64,000 nucleotides of DNA from Pseudomonas fulva. Lineage in GTDB: Bacteria; Pseudomonadota; Gammaproteobacteria; Pseudomonadales; Pseudomonadaceae. Numbering within the stretch: the stretch's first letter is position 1; each line of letters opens with the position of its first letter. Position numbers and translations under genes: made by a program. The stretch covers positions 62,001 through 126,000 of the forward strand of contig NZ_JADNYP010000009.1 in assembly GCF_015680705.1 (NCBI RefSeq), written 5' to 3'. Under the pieces are notes generated by a model. The model made no database searches. It was given only the letters and a program-made list of their open reading frames with translations, and was not told where the DNA came from. Shown here in pieces: positions 1-10,200 of this stretch.

Positions 1-53
1 TTGTCGGTATGGTGATGCATCGCAAGGATGTTTACCCGCACAGGAAACCCAGC

Positions 54-1427
54 ATGCTCCAACGCCATGTCATCAATGCCTCCGTCAGCCCCAAGGGCAG
101 CCTGGAAACCTTGTCCCAACGCGAAGTCCAGCAACTGAGCGAGATGGGTACCGGTAGCCTGTACACCCTGTTCCGCCAGTGCGCCCTGGCGATACTCAAC
201 ACCGGCGCGCATGTCGACAACGCCAAGACCATCCTCGAGGCCTACCAGGACTTCGAGGTCCGCATCCACCAGCAGGACCGCGGCGTGCGCCTGGAGCTGC
301 TGAATGCGCCAGCCGACGCCTTCGTCGACGGCGAGATGATCGCCAGCACCCGCGAGATGCTGTTCAGCGCGCTGCGCGACATCGTCTATACCGAAAGCGA
401 ACTGGCCAGCCAGCGCATCGACCTGGAAAGCTCCCAGGGCATCACCGACTATGTCTTCCATCTGCTGCGCAATGCGCGCACCCTGCGTCCGGGCGTCGAG
501 CCCAAGCTTGTGGTCTGCTGGGGCGGACACTCCATCAGCAGCGAGGAGTACCAGTACACCAAGAAGGTCGGCCACGAACTGGGCCTGCGCAAGCTGGACA
601 TCTGCACCGGCTGCGGGCCGGGGGTGATGAAAGGCCCGATGAAGGGCGCGACCATCGCCCATGCCAAGCAGCGCATGCATGGCAGCCGCTACCTGGGCCT
701 GACCGAACCGGGGATCATCGCCGCCGAGGCCCCCAACCCGATCGTCAACGAGCTGGTGATCCTGCCGGACATCGAGAAGCGCCTGGAAGCGTTCGTGCGC
801 GTCGGTCACGGCATCATCATCTTCCCTGGCGGCGCCGGCACGGCCGAGGAATTCCTCTACCTGCTCGGCATCCTGATGCACCCGGACAACCATGACCTGC
901 CGTTCCCGGTGATCCTCACCGGACCGCGCAGCGCCGAGCCGTTCCTCCAGCAGCTGCATGCCTTCGTCGGCGCCACTCTTGGCCAGGAGGCCCAGCGGCA
1001 CTACCAGATCATCATCGACGACCCGGCCGAAGTGGCGCGCCACATGGTCGAGGGGCTCAAGGCGGTCAAGCAGTTCCGCCGCGAGCGCAACGACGCCTTC
1101 CATTTCAACTGGCTGCTGAAGATTCAGGAAAGCTTCCAGCGCCCATTCGACCCGACCCACGAGAACATGGCCAACCTCGCCCTGCACCGCGAACTGCCGC
1201 CCCACGAGCTGGCAGCCAACCTGCGTCGGGCGTTTTCCGGGATCGTCGCCGGCAACGTCAAGGACAAGGGCATTCGCCTGATCGAGGAGCATGGGCCTTA
1301 CCAGATTCGTGGCGACAGCGCGATCCTCGATCCGCTCGGCCGTCTGCTACAGGCATTCGTCGAACAGCACCGGATGAAGCTGCCCGGCGGGGCGGCATAT
1401 GTTCCTTGCTACCAGGTGACCAGCTGA
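54..1427 (+). CDS. ppnN: Pyrimidine/purine nucleotide 5'-monophosphate nucleosidase (PpnN/YgdH, LOG family)
   Basis: Cytosolic enzyme expected to hydrolyse the N-glycosidic bond of nucleoside monophosphates, giving free base and ribose 5-phosphate. The 457-residue product matches the family length (E. coli PpnN is about 454). The LOG-family signature is visible as FPGGAGTAEE, with the GPGVMKGPM segment ahead of it. An in-frame upstream start at 9 exists, but ATG 54 follows an AGGAAA and gives the usual N-terminus, so I chose 54. It is single and convergent with ilvA. Assignment rests on motif, length and overall similarity to the E. coli protein. Confidence 0.93.
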   Translation: MLQRHVINASVSPKGSLETLSQREVQQLSEMGTGSLYTLFRQCALAILNTGAHVDNAKTILEAYQDFEVRIHQQDRGVRLELLNAPADAFVDGEMIASTREMLFSALRDIVYTESELASQRIDLESSQGITDYVFHLLRNARTLRPGVEPKLVVCWGGHSISSEEYQYTKKVGHELGLRKLDICTGCGPGVMKGPMKGATIAHAKQRMHGSRYLGLTEPGIIAAEAPNPIVNELVILPDIEKRLEAFVRVGHGIIIFPGGAGTAEEFLYLLGILMHPDNHDLPFPVILTGPRSAEPFLQQLHAFVGATLGQEAQRHYQIIIDDPAEVARHMVEGLKAVKQFRRERNDAFHFNWLLKIQESFQRPFDPTHENMANLALHRELPPHELAANLRRAFSGIVAGNVKDKGIRLIEEHGPYQIRGDSAILDPLGRLLQAFVEQHRMKLPGGAAYVPCYQVTS

Positions 1428-1526
1428 AGACCGCGGCCGTTCGTGGCAATGGACTGTCTTTTGAGCCTGCCAGACCCTCAGGCCGCTGCGCGGCCTCTCG
1501 CGGCACGTTGAGCTCCCAAACCGCCC

Positions 1527-3089
1527 CTACCCCAGAAACAACCGATAAGCCGGATTCTCCGTTTCGTCCCAATAGCGATACCCCATCGCTTCCAGCGCCC
1601 GGGCGAATCCAGCCTGCTCATGCTCGGGCACTTGCAGCGCCGCGAGCACCCGGGCGTGGGCCGCGCCATGGTTGCGGTAGTGGAACAGGCTGATGTTCCA
1701 GTGCTCGCCCAACTGCTCCAGAAAGCCCAGCAGAGCACCGGGCCGCTCGGCGAACTCGAAGCGCAGCACGCGTTCCTCGGTGCCCGGCGCGGCGTGACCA
1801 CCCACCGTATGGCGGATATGCAGTTTGGCCAGTTCATTGTCGGTCAGGTCCAGCGCCTGGTAACCCAGTGCCGCCAGAGCGCCGAGCAGACGTACACGCG
1901 GATCGGTCTGGGGGTGGGTCTGCACGCCGACGAACAGTTGCGCTTGCTTGCCGGGTTGGCAGCGGTAGTTGAACTCGGTGATCTGCCGCTTGCCCAGGGC
2001 TCGGCAGAAGGCACGGAAGCTACCAGGTCGCTCGGGAATGGTGACGGCGATCAGGGCTTCGCGCTGCTCGCCCAGTTCGGCACGTTCGGCGACATGGCGC
2101 AGGCGGTCGAAATTGATGTTGGCGCCGGAGTCGATGGCCACTAAGGTCTGTCTGCGGGCGCCCCCACGGGCCACGTAGCGCTTGATACCGGCAACCGCCA
2201 GGGCCCCGGAAGGCTCGGTGATCGAGCGGGTATCGTCATAGATGTCCTTGATCGCCGCGCACAGCTCGTCGTTGTTCACGGTGATCACTTCGTCCACGAA
2301 ATGACGGCACAGCTCGAAGCAGTGCGCGCCCACCTGTGCCACCGCGACGCCATCGGCGAACACGCCGACCCGCGGCAGCACCACGCGCTCGCCAGCGGCC
2401 AAGGCAGCCTGCAGGCAGTTGGAATCCTCGGGCTCGACGCCGATCACCTTGACCTGCGGGCGCAAGTACTTGACGTAGGCGGCGATCCCGGCGATGAGCC
2501 CGCCACCGCCGACCGGGACGAAGATCGCATCCAGCGCGCCAGGCTGCTGGCGCAGGATCTCCATGGCGACGGTCCCCTGGCCGGCGATCACGTCAGGGTC
2601 GTCGAATGGCGGCACGAAGGTAGCCCCTTCGCGCTCGGCCAGGCCCAAGGCATGCGCCAGCGCCTGCGGGAAGCTTTCGCCGTGCAGCACCACGTGCCCG
2701 CCCCGCGAGCGCACCCCCTCGATCTTCAGCTGCGGTGTGGTAGTAGGCATGACGATGGTCGCCTGCAGGCCCAACCGCTTGGCGGCCAAAGCCACGCCCT
2801 GGGCATGGTTGCCGGCCGAGGCGGTGATCACTGCGCGCTTGCGCTGCGCGTCGTCGAGCCGCGACAGCCGCGTATAGGCGCCGCGGATCTTGAAGGAGAA
2901 CGTTGGTTGCAGGTCTTCACGCTTGAGCAGTACCTGGTTGCCCAGGCTCGCCGACAAGGCCGGCGCCAACTGCAGCGGGGTTTCGATGGCGAGGTCGTAC
3001 ACGGGCGCCGCGAGAATGCGCCGGACCTGCTCCGAAAGCAGCTGTCGGGTGGGGCATTGGGTTGGAAGATGGGCGCCGAAGCTGGTCAT
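1527..3089 (-). CDS. ilvA: Threonine ammonia-lyase, biosynthetic (threonine deaminase)
   Basis: Pyridoxal-phosphate enzyme converting threonine to 2-oxobutanoate, the first step towards isoleucine. The 520-residue product has the PLP lysine in TFSFKIRGAY (about K67), the phosphate-binding glycine loop VPVGGGGLIAG, and two C-terminal ACT-like regulatory regions (roughly residues 335-520), as in the isoleucine-inhibited biosynthetic form. The start MTSFGAHLPT is preceded by a long leader with an Ile-rich peptide and a hairpin, which fits attenuation by isoleucyl-tRNA supply. An in-frame reading extends further upstream, but it runs through the hairpin. Confidence 0.95.
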   Translation of the reverse strand: MTSFGAHLPTQCPTRQLLSEQVRRILAAPVYDLAIETPLQLAPALSASLGNQVLLKREDLQPTFSFKIRGAYTRLSRLDDAQRKRAVITASAGNHAQGVALAAKRLGLQATIVMPTTTPQLKIEGVRSRGGHVVLHGESFPQALAHALGLAEREGATFVPPFDDPDVIAGQGTVAMEILRQQPGALDAIFVPVGGGGLIAGIAAYVKYLRPQVKVIGVEPEDSNCLQAALAAGERVVLPRVGVFADGVAVAQVGAHCFELCRHFVDEVITVNNDELCAAIKDIYDDTRSITEPSGALAVAGIKRYVARGGARRQTLVAIDSGANINFDRLRHVAERAELGEQREALIAVTIPERPGSFRAFCRALGKRQITEFNYRCQPGKQAQLFVGVQTHPQTDPRVRLLGALAALGYQALDLTDNELAKLHIRHTVGGHAAPGTEERVLRFEFAERPGALLGFLEQLGEHWNISLFHYRNHGAAHARVLAALQVPEHEQAGFARALEAMGYRYWDETENPAYRLFLG

Positions 3090-3135
3090 CGATGACTCCT
3101 GGTCTTGTTGGACAGGCCCGGGAGTCAGGGTGAAT

Positions 3136-3158
3136 GAACCCGCCTCCAGGGCGGGTTC
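3136..3158 (-). terminator. Hairpin in the ilvA leader (putative attenuator)
   Basis: A perfect 9-bp inverted repeat (GAACCCGCC / GGCGGGTTC) with a 5-nt loop lies between the leader peptide stop and the ilvA start. The T-rich tail is weak (TTCATTCA), so whether it terminates transcription is uncertain. Its place directly after an Ile-rich leader peptide suggests attenuation. Confidence 0.6.
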
Positions 3159-3172
3159 GGTGCAAGTGCGCG

Positions 3173-3238
3173 CTAGCCCGCCAATCCGATGATGGCGGTA
3201 ATAATGCTGGCGACGCGACACTGCGGGAATGAGTTCAT
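3173..3238 (-). CDS. ilvA leader peptide (Ile-rich, 21 residues)
   Basis: A short open frame begins at ATG 3238 and stops with TAG at 3173. It contains the run SIITAIIGLAG: four isoleucine codons (ATT ATT, then ATC ATC) within six codons, next to a threonine codon. It lies about 85 bases upstream of ilvA, and a strong 9-bp hairpin starts 14 bases after its stop. This is the classic architecture of ribosome-mediated attenuation responding to charged tRNA-Ile. No strong ribosome-binding site is obvious (GGAT is some 14 bases upstream). The peptide is seen directly; its function is inferred. Confidence 0.7.
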   Translation of the reverse strand: MNSFPQCRVASIITAIIGLAG

Positions 3239-3271
3239 GGGCCAGACGTTATCCTGCCGCCGGCACCCACG

Positions 3272-3715
3272 TCAACAGCCAGCCTGCTCGCCCTCCTGGC
3301 GCGCCGACACCGGCACGTCGAACACCTTGTCGAAGCCCCACTGGAAGACGAAGGCGTAGACGAAGAAGAAGGCGAACAAGGCCAGGTTGGTCAACAGCGC
3401 CGTCCACAGGCCGATGTCCAGCCAGAACGCGACCAGCGGCAGCAACAGCAGCACCAGGCCACCTTCGAACCCCAAGGCATGCAGCAAGCGGCGCAGCAGC
3501 GTGCGGGCACGCTGGGGCTGCCGGGCTTCCCAGCGCTCGAACGCCCAGTTGAACGCCATGTTCCAGCTCATGGCGATACCTGACATGAGCACCGAGAGCA
3601 GCGTGGAATGGGCCATGCCGGTCTCGAACATCAGGGCCAGCGCTGGCGCCACGCAGGCTACGGCGATGGCTTCGTAGAGAATGGCCTGGACGATCTTGCG
3701 CGATGTGCCTTGCAT
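3272..3715 (-). CDS. PACE-family efflux transporter (AceI-like, paired BTP domains)
   Basis: A 147-residue inner-membrane protein with four predicted transmembrane segments in two tandem halves. Each half carries the bacterial transmembrane pair pattern, with NMAFNWAFERWE ending the first and VYAFVFQWGFDKVFD ending the second. Proteobacterial PACE proteins export cationic biocides such as chlorhexidine and short diamines. The start at 3715 was chosen because GGGAG lies just upstream and the length is typical; an upstream in-frame ATG adds 25 unlikely residues. It is monocistronic. The substrate cannot be told from sequence. Confidence 0.85.
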   Translation of the reverse strand: MQGTSRKIVQAILYEAIAVACVAPALALMFETGMAHSTLLSVLMSGIAMSWNMAFNWAFERWEARQPQRARTLLRRLLHALGFEGGLVLLLLPLVAFWLDIGLWTALLTNLALFAFFFVYAFVFQWGFDKVFDVPVSARQEGEQAGC

Positions 3716-3794
3716 GGGGGCTCCCTTGATAAAAGACTTGCAGGTTACCGCCCCAGGCGCGACAACAGAACCTTCATCGTCGTCTGGCACGACC

Positions 3795-3811
3795 AGGCGT
3801 TGTACGAAAAG
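3795..3811 (+). repeat. Lone copy of a terminal-repeat-like sequence
   Basis: The stretch AGGCGTTGTACGAAAAG overlaps the 3' end region of the histidine kinase gene at 3813. It matches the terminal inverted repeat of the element at 55585-55726 (AGGCTTTGTACGAAAAG) at 16 of 17 positions. No second end or flanking TA duplication is visible here, so it may be a solo end, a relic or a shared motif. Confidence 0.45.
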
Positions 3812-3812
3812 C

Positions 3813-5111
3813 CTAGGAGGCCGGCAGGCGGATCGTGAAACGGGCTCCGCCCAGCGCCGACGATCCCACTTCCAGGCTGCCGCCCTGCCCTTCGATCGCC
3901 CGACGACTGATGGCCAGGCCCAGGCCGAACCCGCCCGTGCCGCGGTCGCGACTGCGGTCGAGTCGGTAGAACGGCTGGAAGATATTTTCCCGCTCCTCTA
4001 CCGGCACACCGATGCCGTCGTCCTCGACCGTCACCAGGCTCGCTCCCGAGGCGTCCACCGCCAGGTCTACCCGCAAGCGTCGCTCGCCGTAGCGCATGGC
4101 GTTGCGCACCAGGTTCTGCACGGCGCGCGCCGTCAGCCGGGGGTCGAGCGTCACCCGTGGCAGCTCGGCTGGCACGCGCACTTCCCACTCCATCGCGCGC
4201 CCCTCGAGTTCTTCGGCGAACGCGCCCAGCACGCTGTCGACCAGTTCGAGCAGCGAGACCTCGACGCGCTCGCCTGCCTGGCCAGGGTTGTACAGGCGAC
4301 TGTACTGCAGCAGCTCGAGCACCAGCTCATCCAGCTCGCGGACATGCCTGACCAGCTCCAGCAGGCGTTTGCGATTGGTGGCGGGAACCTCGTCGAACAG
4401 CAGCACCAAGCCGAAGTCCAGCCGCGTGAGCGGCGTACGCAGCTCATGGGACACCGCATCGAGCAGTTCACGCTGATGGTTGAGGTGACGTTCCAGGTCA
4501 CCGGCCATGGCATCGAACACCCCGGCCAGCTCGCCAACGTCGGAACGCGCGGAAATGCCGGTGCGCTCCGACAACTGTCCTTGCCCCAGGCAGCGCGCGG
4601 TTTCCTTGAGTCGCTGCAAATCCCGCCAGTGCGGCCAGACCCACAACAGCAGGCACCCCAGCAGCGCGGCGCCGATCAATACCGTCACGCCCCAGGACAG
4701 CAGGTTGATGTCCAGCGGGTCCGGTGGCGAATGCAAGCGTACCAGCCAGCCGCCGGGCAGCGGCGAGAGGATCGTCTCGTAGAAGCCCCAGTCGCCGATG
4801 CGCACCGCATAGAGCCCGGCATCGAGCCGGGCGCGTTCGTCGCTCGACAGCTCGAGCTGCTCGCGGCGCAGCACTTGGAGTTGCAACGGCGCGAAGTCGG
4901 CGGCCAGGTCCTGCTCGATGCGCGGCCACTGCTCCAGCGGTGCCTGGCGGAACTGACGCACCACCAGCGCCTGCACGCCCTTGGCCTGGTCCAGGTTGTA
5001 GGCCATGAAACGTTCGTGGAACGCGCTGAAGATGGCATCGGGAATCAGCAGCAAGGCGCCGGCATAGGCCACGATGATCAGCAGGTACAGGCGTACCAGG
5101 ATCTTCAGCAT
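3813..5111 (-). CDS. Two-component sensor histidine kinase (RstB-like)
   Basis: A 432-residue inner-membrane kinase. Transmembrane segments lie near residues 6-23 and 138-159 and enclose a periplasmic sensor of about 115 residues. A HAMP linker follows (about 160-212), then HisKA with the phospho-acceptor in VSHELRTPLTR (H222), and an HATPase domain with N box NLVRNAMRYGE, DDGIGVP and GFGLGLAI. It lies 6 bases downstream of its response regulator and the pair is divergent from an RND pump. The P. aeruginosa MexMN locus has a similar arrangement, which suggests but does not prove control of the pump. Confidence 0.9.
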   Translation of the reverse strand: MLKILVRLYLLIIVAYAGALLLIPDAIFSAFHERFMAYNLDQAKGVQALVVRQFRQAPLEQWPRIEQDLAADFAPLQLQVLRREQLELSSDERARLDAGLYAVRIGDWGFYETILSPLPGGWLVRLHSPPDPLDINLLSWGVTVLIGAALLGCLLLWVWPHWRDLQRLKETARCLGQGQLSERTGISARSDVGELAGVFDAMAGDLERHLNHQRELLDAVSHELRTPLTRLDFGLVLLFDEVPATNRKRLLELVRHVRELDELVLELLQYSRLYNPGQAGERVEVSLLELVDSVLGAFAEELEGRAMEWEVRVPAELPRVTLDPRLTARAVQNLVRNAMRYGERRLRVDLAVDASGASLVTVEDDGIGVPVEERENIFQPFYRLDRSRDRGTGGFGLGLAISRRAIEGQGGSLEVGSSALGGARFTIRLPAS

Positions 5112-5117
5112 GACGCT

Positions 5118-5819
5118 TCAGACCTCCCACTCGATACGGCTGAACAGGTAGCCCTTGCCCCACACGGTCTTTATCTTGCGGGCCTCGTCGGCACTGTCGC
5201 CGAACTTGCGTCGCAACTTGGAAATCGCCACGTCCACCGAACGATCGGTGCCATTGAACTCGATGCCACGCAGCTGTTGGAGGATGCGGTCACGGCTGAG
5301 CACTTCGCCGGCATGGCGCGCCAGCACCACCAACAGATCGAATTCGCCCCTGGACAGCTCCACCTGCTCGGCGTTCCAGACCACGCTGCGCTCGGTCAGG
5401 TCGATGCGCAGCCCGCCGATCAAGATCACATCGCGGCCCACGCGCGGCTCGCTGGCCGTGCTGCGGCGCAGCAAGGTCCGTACCCGAGCCAGGAGCACGC
5501 GCGGCTCGCAGGGCTTGGTGACATAGTCATCGGCGCCCATCTCCAGCCCCAGCACCTGGTCATGGGTATCGTCGCGCGCCGTCAGCATGAGAATGGGCAG
5601 AGCCTGGCAAGCCTGGCGCAACTGCCGACAGACCTGCAGGCCGTCCAGCCCGGGCAGCATCAGGTCGAGGATGACCAGGTCCGGCTTGTCGCGCATGAGC
5701 TGTGCCAGCACCTGGTCGCCGCGTGCAAGCACACGCACTTCGAAGCCGTTGCGTTGCAGGTAGCTGGCGATCAGCTCGGACAGGGCACTGTCGTCCTCGA
5801 CCAGGAAAAGAGTGGGCAT
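5118..5819 (-). CDS. OmpR/PhoB-family response regulator (RstA-like)
   Basis: A 233-residue regulator with an N-terminal receiver domain (VEDD at 7-10, phospho-acceptor D52 in VILDLMLPG, and KP near residue 100) and a C-terminal winged helix of OmpR type ending in ...VWGKGYLFSRIEWEV. The start at 5819 (MPTLFLVEDD) is preferred over an upstream in-frame Met because it begins the receiver fold directly. It is the first gene of the two-component operon. The 237-base gap to the divergent RND adaptor gene must hold both promoters. Confidence 0.92.
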   Translation of the reverse strand: MPTLFLVEDDSALSELIASYLQRNGFEVRVLARGDQVLAQLMRDKPDLVILDLMLPGLDGLQVCRQLRQACQALPILMLTARDDTHDQVLGLEMGADDYVTKPCEPRVLLARVRTLLRRSTASEPRVGRDVILIGGLRIDLTERSVVWNAEQVELSRGEFDLLVVLARHAGEVLSRDRILQQLRGIEFNGTDRSVDVAISKLRRKFGDSADEARKIKTVWGKGYLFSRIEWEV

Positions 5820-6056
5820 GGTTGGGCAAGGCCTGGCTATCGGAAGGGCAGGATAAAGAATCCTACGCACGACTCAGTAAATTCTTCACACTTTTTCACA
5901 CACCGCCTACAGCACTTCACAGGCTGCGATACCCTTCGTGCCGTAGCATAGCGTTCGCCTGGGCGCCGGTGGTCGAATCCGGCCGATGGCAGGCCTCTTG
6001 TCTTCCATGGTCTTTGCCGGACATGCCCGGCAAGGCTTTATCCTTTGGAAACCCAC

Positions 6057-7235
6057 ATGCACATTTCAACCGCCAACCGCCTGTGCTCGCTGCCACTTGG
6101 CATCCTGGCCTGCCTGCTCCTGGCCGGTTGCGATCGCCCGCCAGAACAGGACCTGACTCCCGCGCCCGTGCAGGTGCGGATCGAGACCGTCGAACCGCGG
6201 CCACTGACCCTCAGCACCGAACTGAGCGGGCGCATCCTCGCGCCACGCACCGCCGAAGTGCGCGCGCGCGTGGCCGGCGTGGTGCTCGAGCAGGTCTATC
6301 GCGAAGGCAGCGACGTCAAGCGCGGCGACGTCCTGTTCAGGCTCGACCCGGCCCCGCTGCAGGCCGAGCACGACAGCGCGAAGGCCGCGCTGGCCAAGGC
6401 CGAGGCGGTGTGCTACCAGGCGCGCCTGCAAGACCGGCGTTACCGCGAGCTGATGGCCGTCGATGCGATCAGCCGCCAGGAACACGACAACGCACGCGCC
6501 GCCTTGCGCCAGGCCGAGGCCGCGGTAGCCGAAGCCCAGGCGGCGCTGCAACGGGCCCGGCTGAACCTGGGCTATGCCATGGTCACCGCGCCGATCGCCG
6601 GACGCATCGGCCGGGCGCGAGTCACCGAAGGCGCCCTGGTTGGCCAAGGCGAGGCGACCCTGCTGGCGACCATCCAGCAGCTCGATCCGATCCATGCCGA
6701 CGTCACCCAGTCGACCCGTGAGCTCGCCGCCCTGCGCCGGGCCTTGCGTGCCGGTGAGCTGCAGCGCCTTGGCACCGACCAGGCCCGCGTGACCTTGCTG
6801 CAGGATGACGGCAGCCCCTATCCGCTACCTGGCAGGCTGTTGTTCTCCGACCTGCAGGTCGACCCCAGCACCAACCAGATCACCTTGCGCAGCGAATTCC
6901 CCAACCCTGACCTGGACCTGTTGCCAGGCAGCTATGTCCGGGTGCGCCTGGAGCAGGCCACCCAGCCCCGGGGCATCAGCGTGCCGCAGCGGGCCATCCT
7001 GCGCGACAGCGCCGGCCTGGCCAAAGTGCTGGTGGTCGACGAGCAGGCGCGTGTGGAACAGCGCCCGCTGCGCCTGGGCAGTGCCCAGGGCGATCGCTGG
7101 GTCGTCAACGAGGGGCTGGTGGCTGGCGAGCGGGTGATCACCGAAGGCTTGCAACACGTCAAGCCAGGCGACCGGGTCGAGGTGGAGCTGGAGGCCGCGC
7201 CGCCCCGTCCGATCGTCCAGCACAACGGCCAGTGA
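6057..7235 (+). CDS. RND efflux periplasmic adaptor lipoprotein (membrane fusion protein)
   Basis: A 392-residue periplasmic adaptor that would link the inner-membrane RND pump to an outer-membrane channel. It has a lipoprotein signal with lipobox LLAGC (Cys about 25), a lipoyl half-motif around residues 60-95, an alpha-helical hairpin rich in Ala/Gln (about 100-165), the second lipoyl half, a beta-barrel and the C-terminal proximal domain. ATG 6057 is preferred to an in-frame TTG at 6045 because GGAAA precedes it. It is followed after 11 bases by the RND permease. The pair resembles MexM/MexN in lacking an outer-membrane partner. Confidence 0.92.
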   Translation: MHISTANRLCSLPLGILACLLLAGCDRPPEQDLTPAPVQVRIETVEPRPLTLSTELSGRILAPRTAEVRARVAGVVLEQVYREGSDVKRGDVLFRLDPAPLQAEHDSAKAALAKAEAVCYQARLQDRRYRELMAVDAISRQEHDNARAALRQAEAAVAEAQAALQRARLNLGYAMVTAPIAGRIGRARVTEGALVGQGEATLLATIQQLDPIHADVTQSTRELAALRRALRAGELQRLGTDQARVTLLQDDGSPYPLPGRLLFSDLQVDPSTNQITLRSEFPNPDLDLLPGSYVRVRLEQATQPRGISVPQRAILRDSAGLAKVLVVDEQARVEQRPLRLGSAQGDRWVVNEGLVAGERVITEGLQHVKPGDRVEVELEAAPPRPIVQHNGQ

Positions 7236-7246
7236 GGGCCTGACCC

Positions 7247-10200
7247 ATGCCACAGTTCTTCATAGACCGGCCAGTATTCGCCTGGGTGGTCGCCTTGTTC
7301 ATCCTGCTGACCGGTGCCCTGGCCCTGCCGCGCCTGCCCGTGGCGCAGTACCCGGACGTCGCGCCGCCGCAGATCGAGATCTACGCGGTCTACCCAGGGG
7401 CTTCCGCCGCGACCATCGACGACAGCGTGGTCAGCCTGATCGAGCAGGAACTCAACGGCGCCGACAACCTGTTGTACTTCTCCTCGCAGAGCAGTCTCGG
7501 CAGCGCGACCATCAAGGTCAGCTTCGCCCCGGGAACCCATCCGGACCTGGCCCAGGTGGACGTGCAGAACCGTCTCAAGGTGGTGGAGTCCCGCCTGCCG
7601 CGCGCAGTGATCCAGCAGGGCCTGCAGGTCGAGAAGGTCTCGAGCGGGTTTCTGCTGCTGGTGACGCTCACCTCGGAGGATGGCAGCCTCGACGAAACCG
7701 CCCTGAGCGACTTCCTGGCTCGCAACGTGATGAACGAGATCCGCCGCCTCAAAGGCGTCGGCAAGGCACAGCTGTATGGTTCGGAGCGGGCCATGCGCAT
7801 CTGGATCGACCCGCGCAAGCTGGTCGGCCTGGGTCTTGCGCCCAACGACGTAGTCCAGGCCATCGCCGCCCAGAACATCCAGGTGGCGCCCGGCAGCATC
7901 GGCGATCTGCCAGCCCGCGCCACTCAGGAGATCACCGCCAACGTGGTGGTCAAGGGCCAGCTGAGCGATCCCCGGGAGTTCGCCGCCATCGTGCTGCGGG
8001 CCAACCCCGACGGCTCCAGCGTGACCATCGGCGACGTCGCCAGGGTCGAGATCGGCGCCCAGGAGTACCAGTACGGCACGCGCCTGAACGGCAAGCCGGC
8101 CAGCGCCTTCGCGGTGCAGCTGTCGCCTGGGGCCAACGCCATGGAAACGGCCGCCCTGGTCCGTGACAAGATGCAGCAGCTGTCAGGCTATTTCCCGGCC
8201 GGCGCACGCTACGACATTCCCTATGATACCGCGCCCTTCGTCGAGGTCTCGATCAAGCAGGTGGTCACCACCCTCTTCGAAGCCATGCTGCTGGTATTCG
8301 TGGTGATGTTCCTGTTCCTGCAGAATCTGCGTTGCACCCTGATCCCGGCCTTGGTGGTCCCGGTGGCGCTGATGGGCACCTTCGCCGTGATGCTGGCGCT
8401 GGGCTTCTCGGTCAACGTGCTGACCCTGTTCGGCATGGTGCTGGCCATCGGCATCCTGGTGGACGACGCCATCGTCGTGGTGGAGAACGTCGAGCGGATC
8501 ATGGCCGAAGAAGGCCTGATGCCCAGGGAAGCGACCCGCAAGGCCATGGACCAGATCAGTGGCGCGATCATCGGCATCACTCTGGTGCTGGTGGCGGTGT
8601 TCCTGCCGATGGCCTTCATGGAAGGCTCGGTGGGGGTGATCTACCAGCAGTTCTCGGTCTCCATGGCCGTGTCGATTCTGTTCTCGGCGTTTCTGGCCCT
8701 AAGCCTTACGCCAGCGCTGTGCGCGAGCCTGCTCAAACCGATCGGCAAGCACGCCCAGCATCAGCGCAAGGGCCTGTTCGGCGCCTTCAATCGACGCTTC
8801 GGCGCCATGAGCGATGGTTATCAGCGTTGGGTCGGCAAAGCCCTGGTCCGTAGCGGTCGCTACCTGCTGGTCTATGCGCTGCTGCTAGGGGTGCTCGGCT
8901 ACGGGTTCGGCCAGTTGCCCAGTGCCTTCCTGCCAACCGAAGACCAGGGCTACACCATCACCGACATCCAGCTGCCGCCCGGCGCCAGTCGCCTGCGCAC
9001 CGAACAGGTGGCGGCACAGATAGAGGCGCACAATGCCCAGGAGCCCGGCGTGGACAATACCACGCTGATCCTCGGCTTCAGCTTCTCCGGTAGCGGGCAG
9101 AACGCGGCGTTGGCCTTCACCACCCTCAAGGACTGGTCCCAGCGCAGTCCCCAGGACAGCGCACAGGCCATCGCCGATCGGGCCAGCCTGGCCTTCAGCC
9201 GCTTGAAGGATGCCGTGGCGTTCTCGCTGCTGCCACCGCCAATCGACGGACTCGGCGAATCCAGCGGCTTCGAGCTGCGCCTGCAGGACCGTGGCGGCAT
9301 CGGCTACCAGGCGCTGATGCAAGCACGCGACAAGCTGTTGGCCGATGCCGGCGCCAGTCCACTGTTGACCAACGTGCGCGAATCCTCGCTGGCCGAGAGC
9401 CCGCAAGTCGAACTGGAGGTGGACCGGCGCCAGGCCAACGCGCTGGGAGTGGCGTTCAGCGACATCGGCGCGCTGCTGGACATCGCGGTGGGCTCGAGCT
9501 ACGTCAACGACTTTCCCAACCAGGGACGCATGCAGCGGGTCGTGGTCCAGGCCGAGGGCGACCAGCGCAGCCAGGTCGAGGACCTGTTGCGGATGCACGT
9601 ACGCAACGACAGCGGCTCGCTGGTCCCGCTAGGGGCTTTCGTCCAGGCCCGCTGGGTCAGCGGACCGGTCCAGTTGACCCGTTACAACGGTTACCCGGCA
9701 GTGTCGATTTCCGGCGAACCCACCGCTGGGGTGAGCTCGGGCCAGGCAATGGCCGAGATCGAGCGACTGGTGGCGCTGTTGCCAGCGGGCGTCGGCCTGG
9801 AGTGGACCGGCCTGTCGCTGCAGGAGCGCCTGTCGGGCAGCCAGGCGCCGATGCTCATGGCCTTGTCGCTGCTGGTGGTATTCCTTTGCCTGGCAGCACT
9901 GTATGAAAGCTGGTCGATCCCGACCGCGGTGCTGCTGGTGGTGCCGCTGGGCATGTTCGGTGCCGTGCTGGCGGTGACCTTGCGCGGCATGCCCAACGAT
10001 GTGTTCTTCAAGGTCGGCCTGATCACCCTGATCGGCCTGTCGGCGAAGAACGCGATCCTGATCATCGAGTTCGCCAAGGACCTGGTCGAGCAAGGTCACG
10101 ATGCCGTGGACGCGGCCATGCAGGCGGCTCGCCTGCGCCTGCGACCGATCGTCATGACCTCGCTGGCCTTCATTCTCGGCGTGGTACCGCTGGCCATCGC

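Noticed and set aside
3681..5951. Long open frame (756 codons) on the plus strand
   Set aside because: It lies entirely opposite the RstAB-like genes, whose domains and codon bias are clear. Long antisense frames are expected in high-GC DNA.
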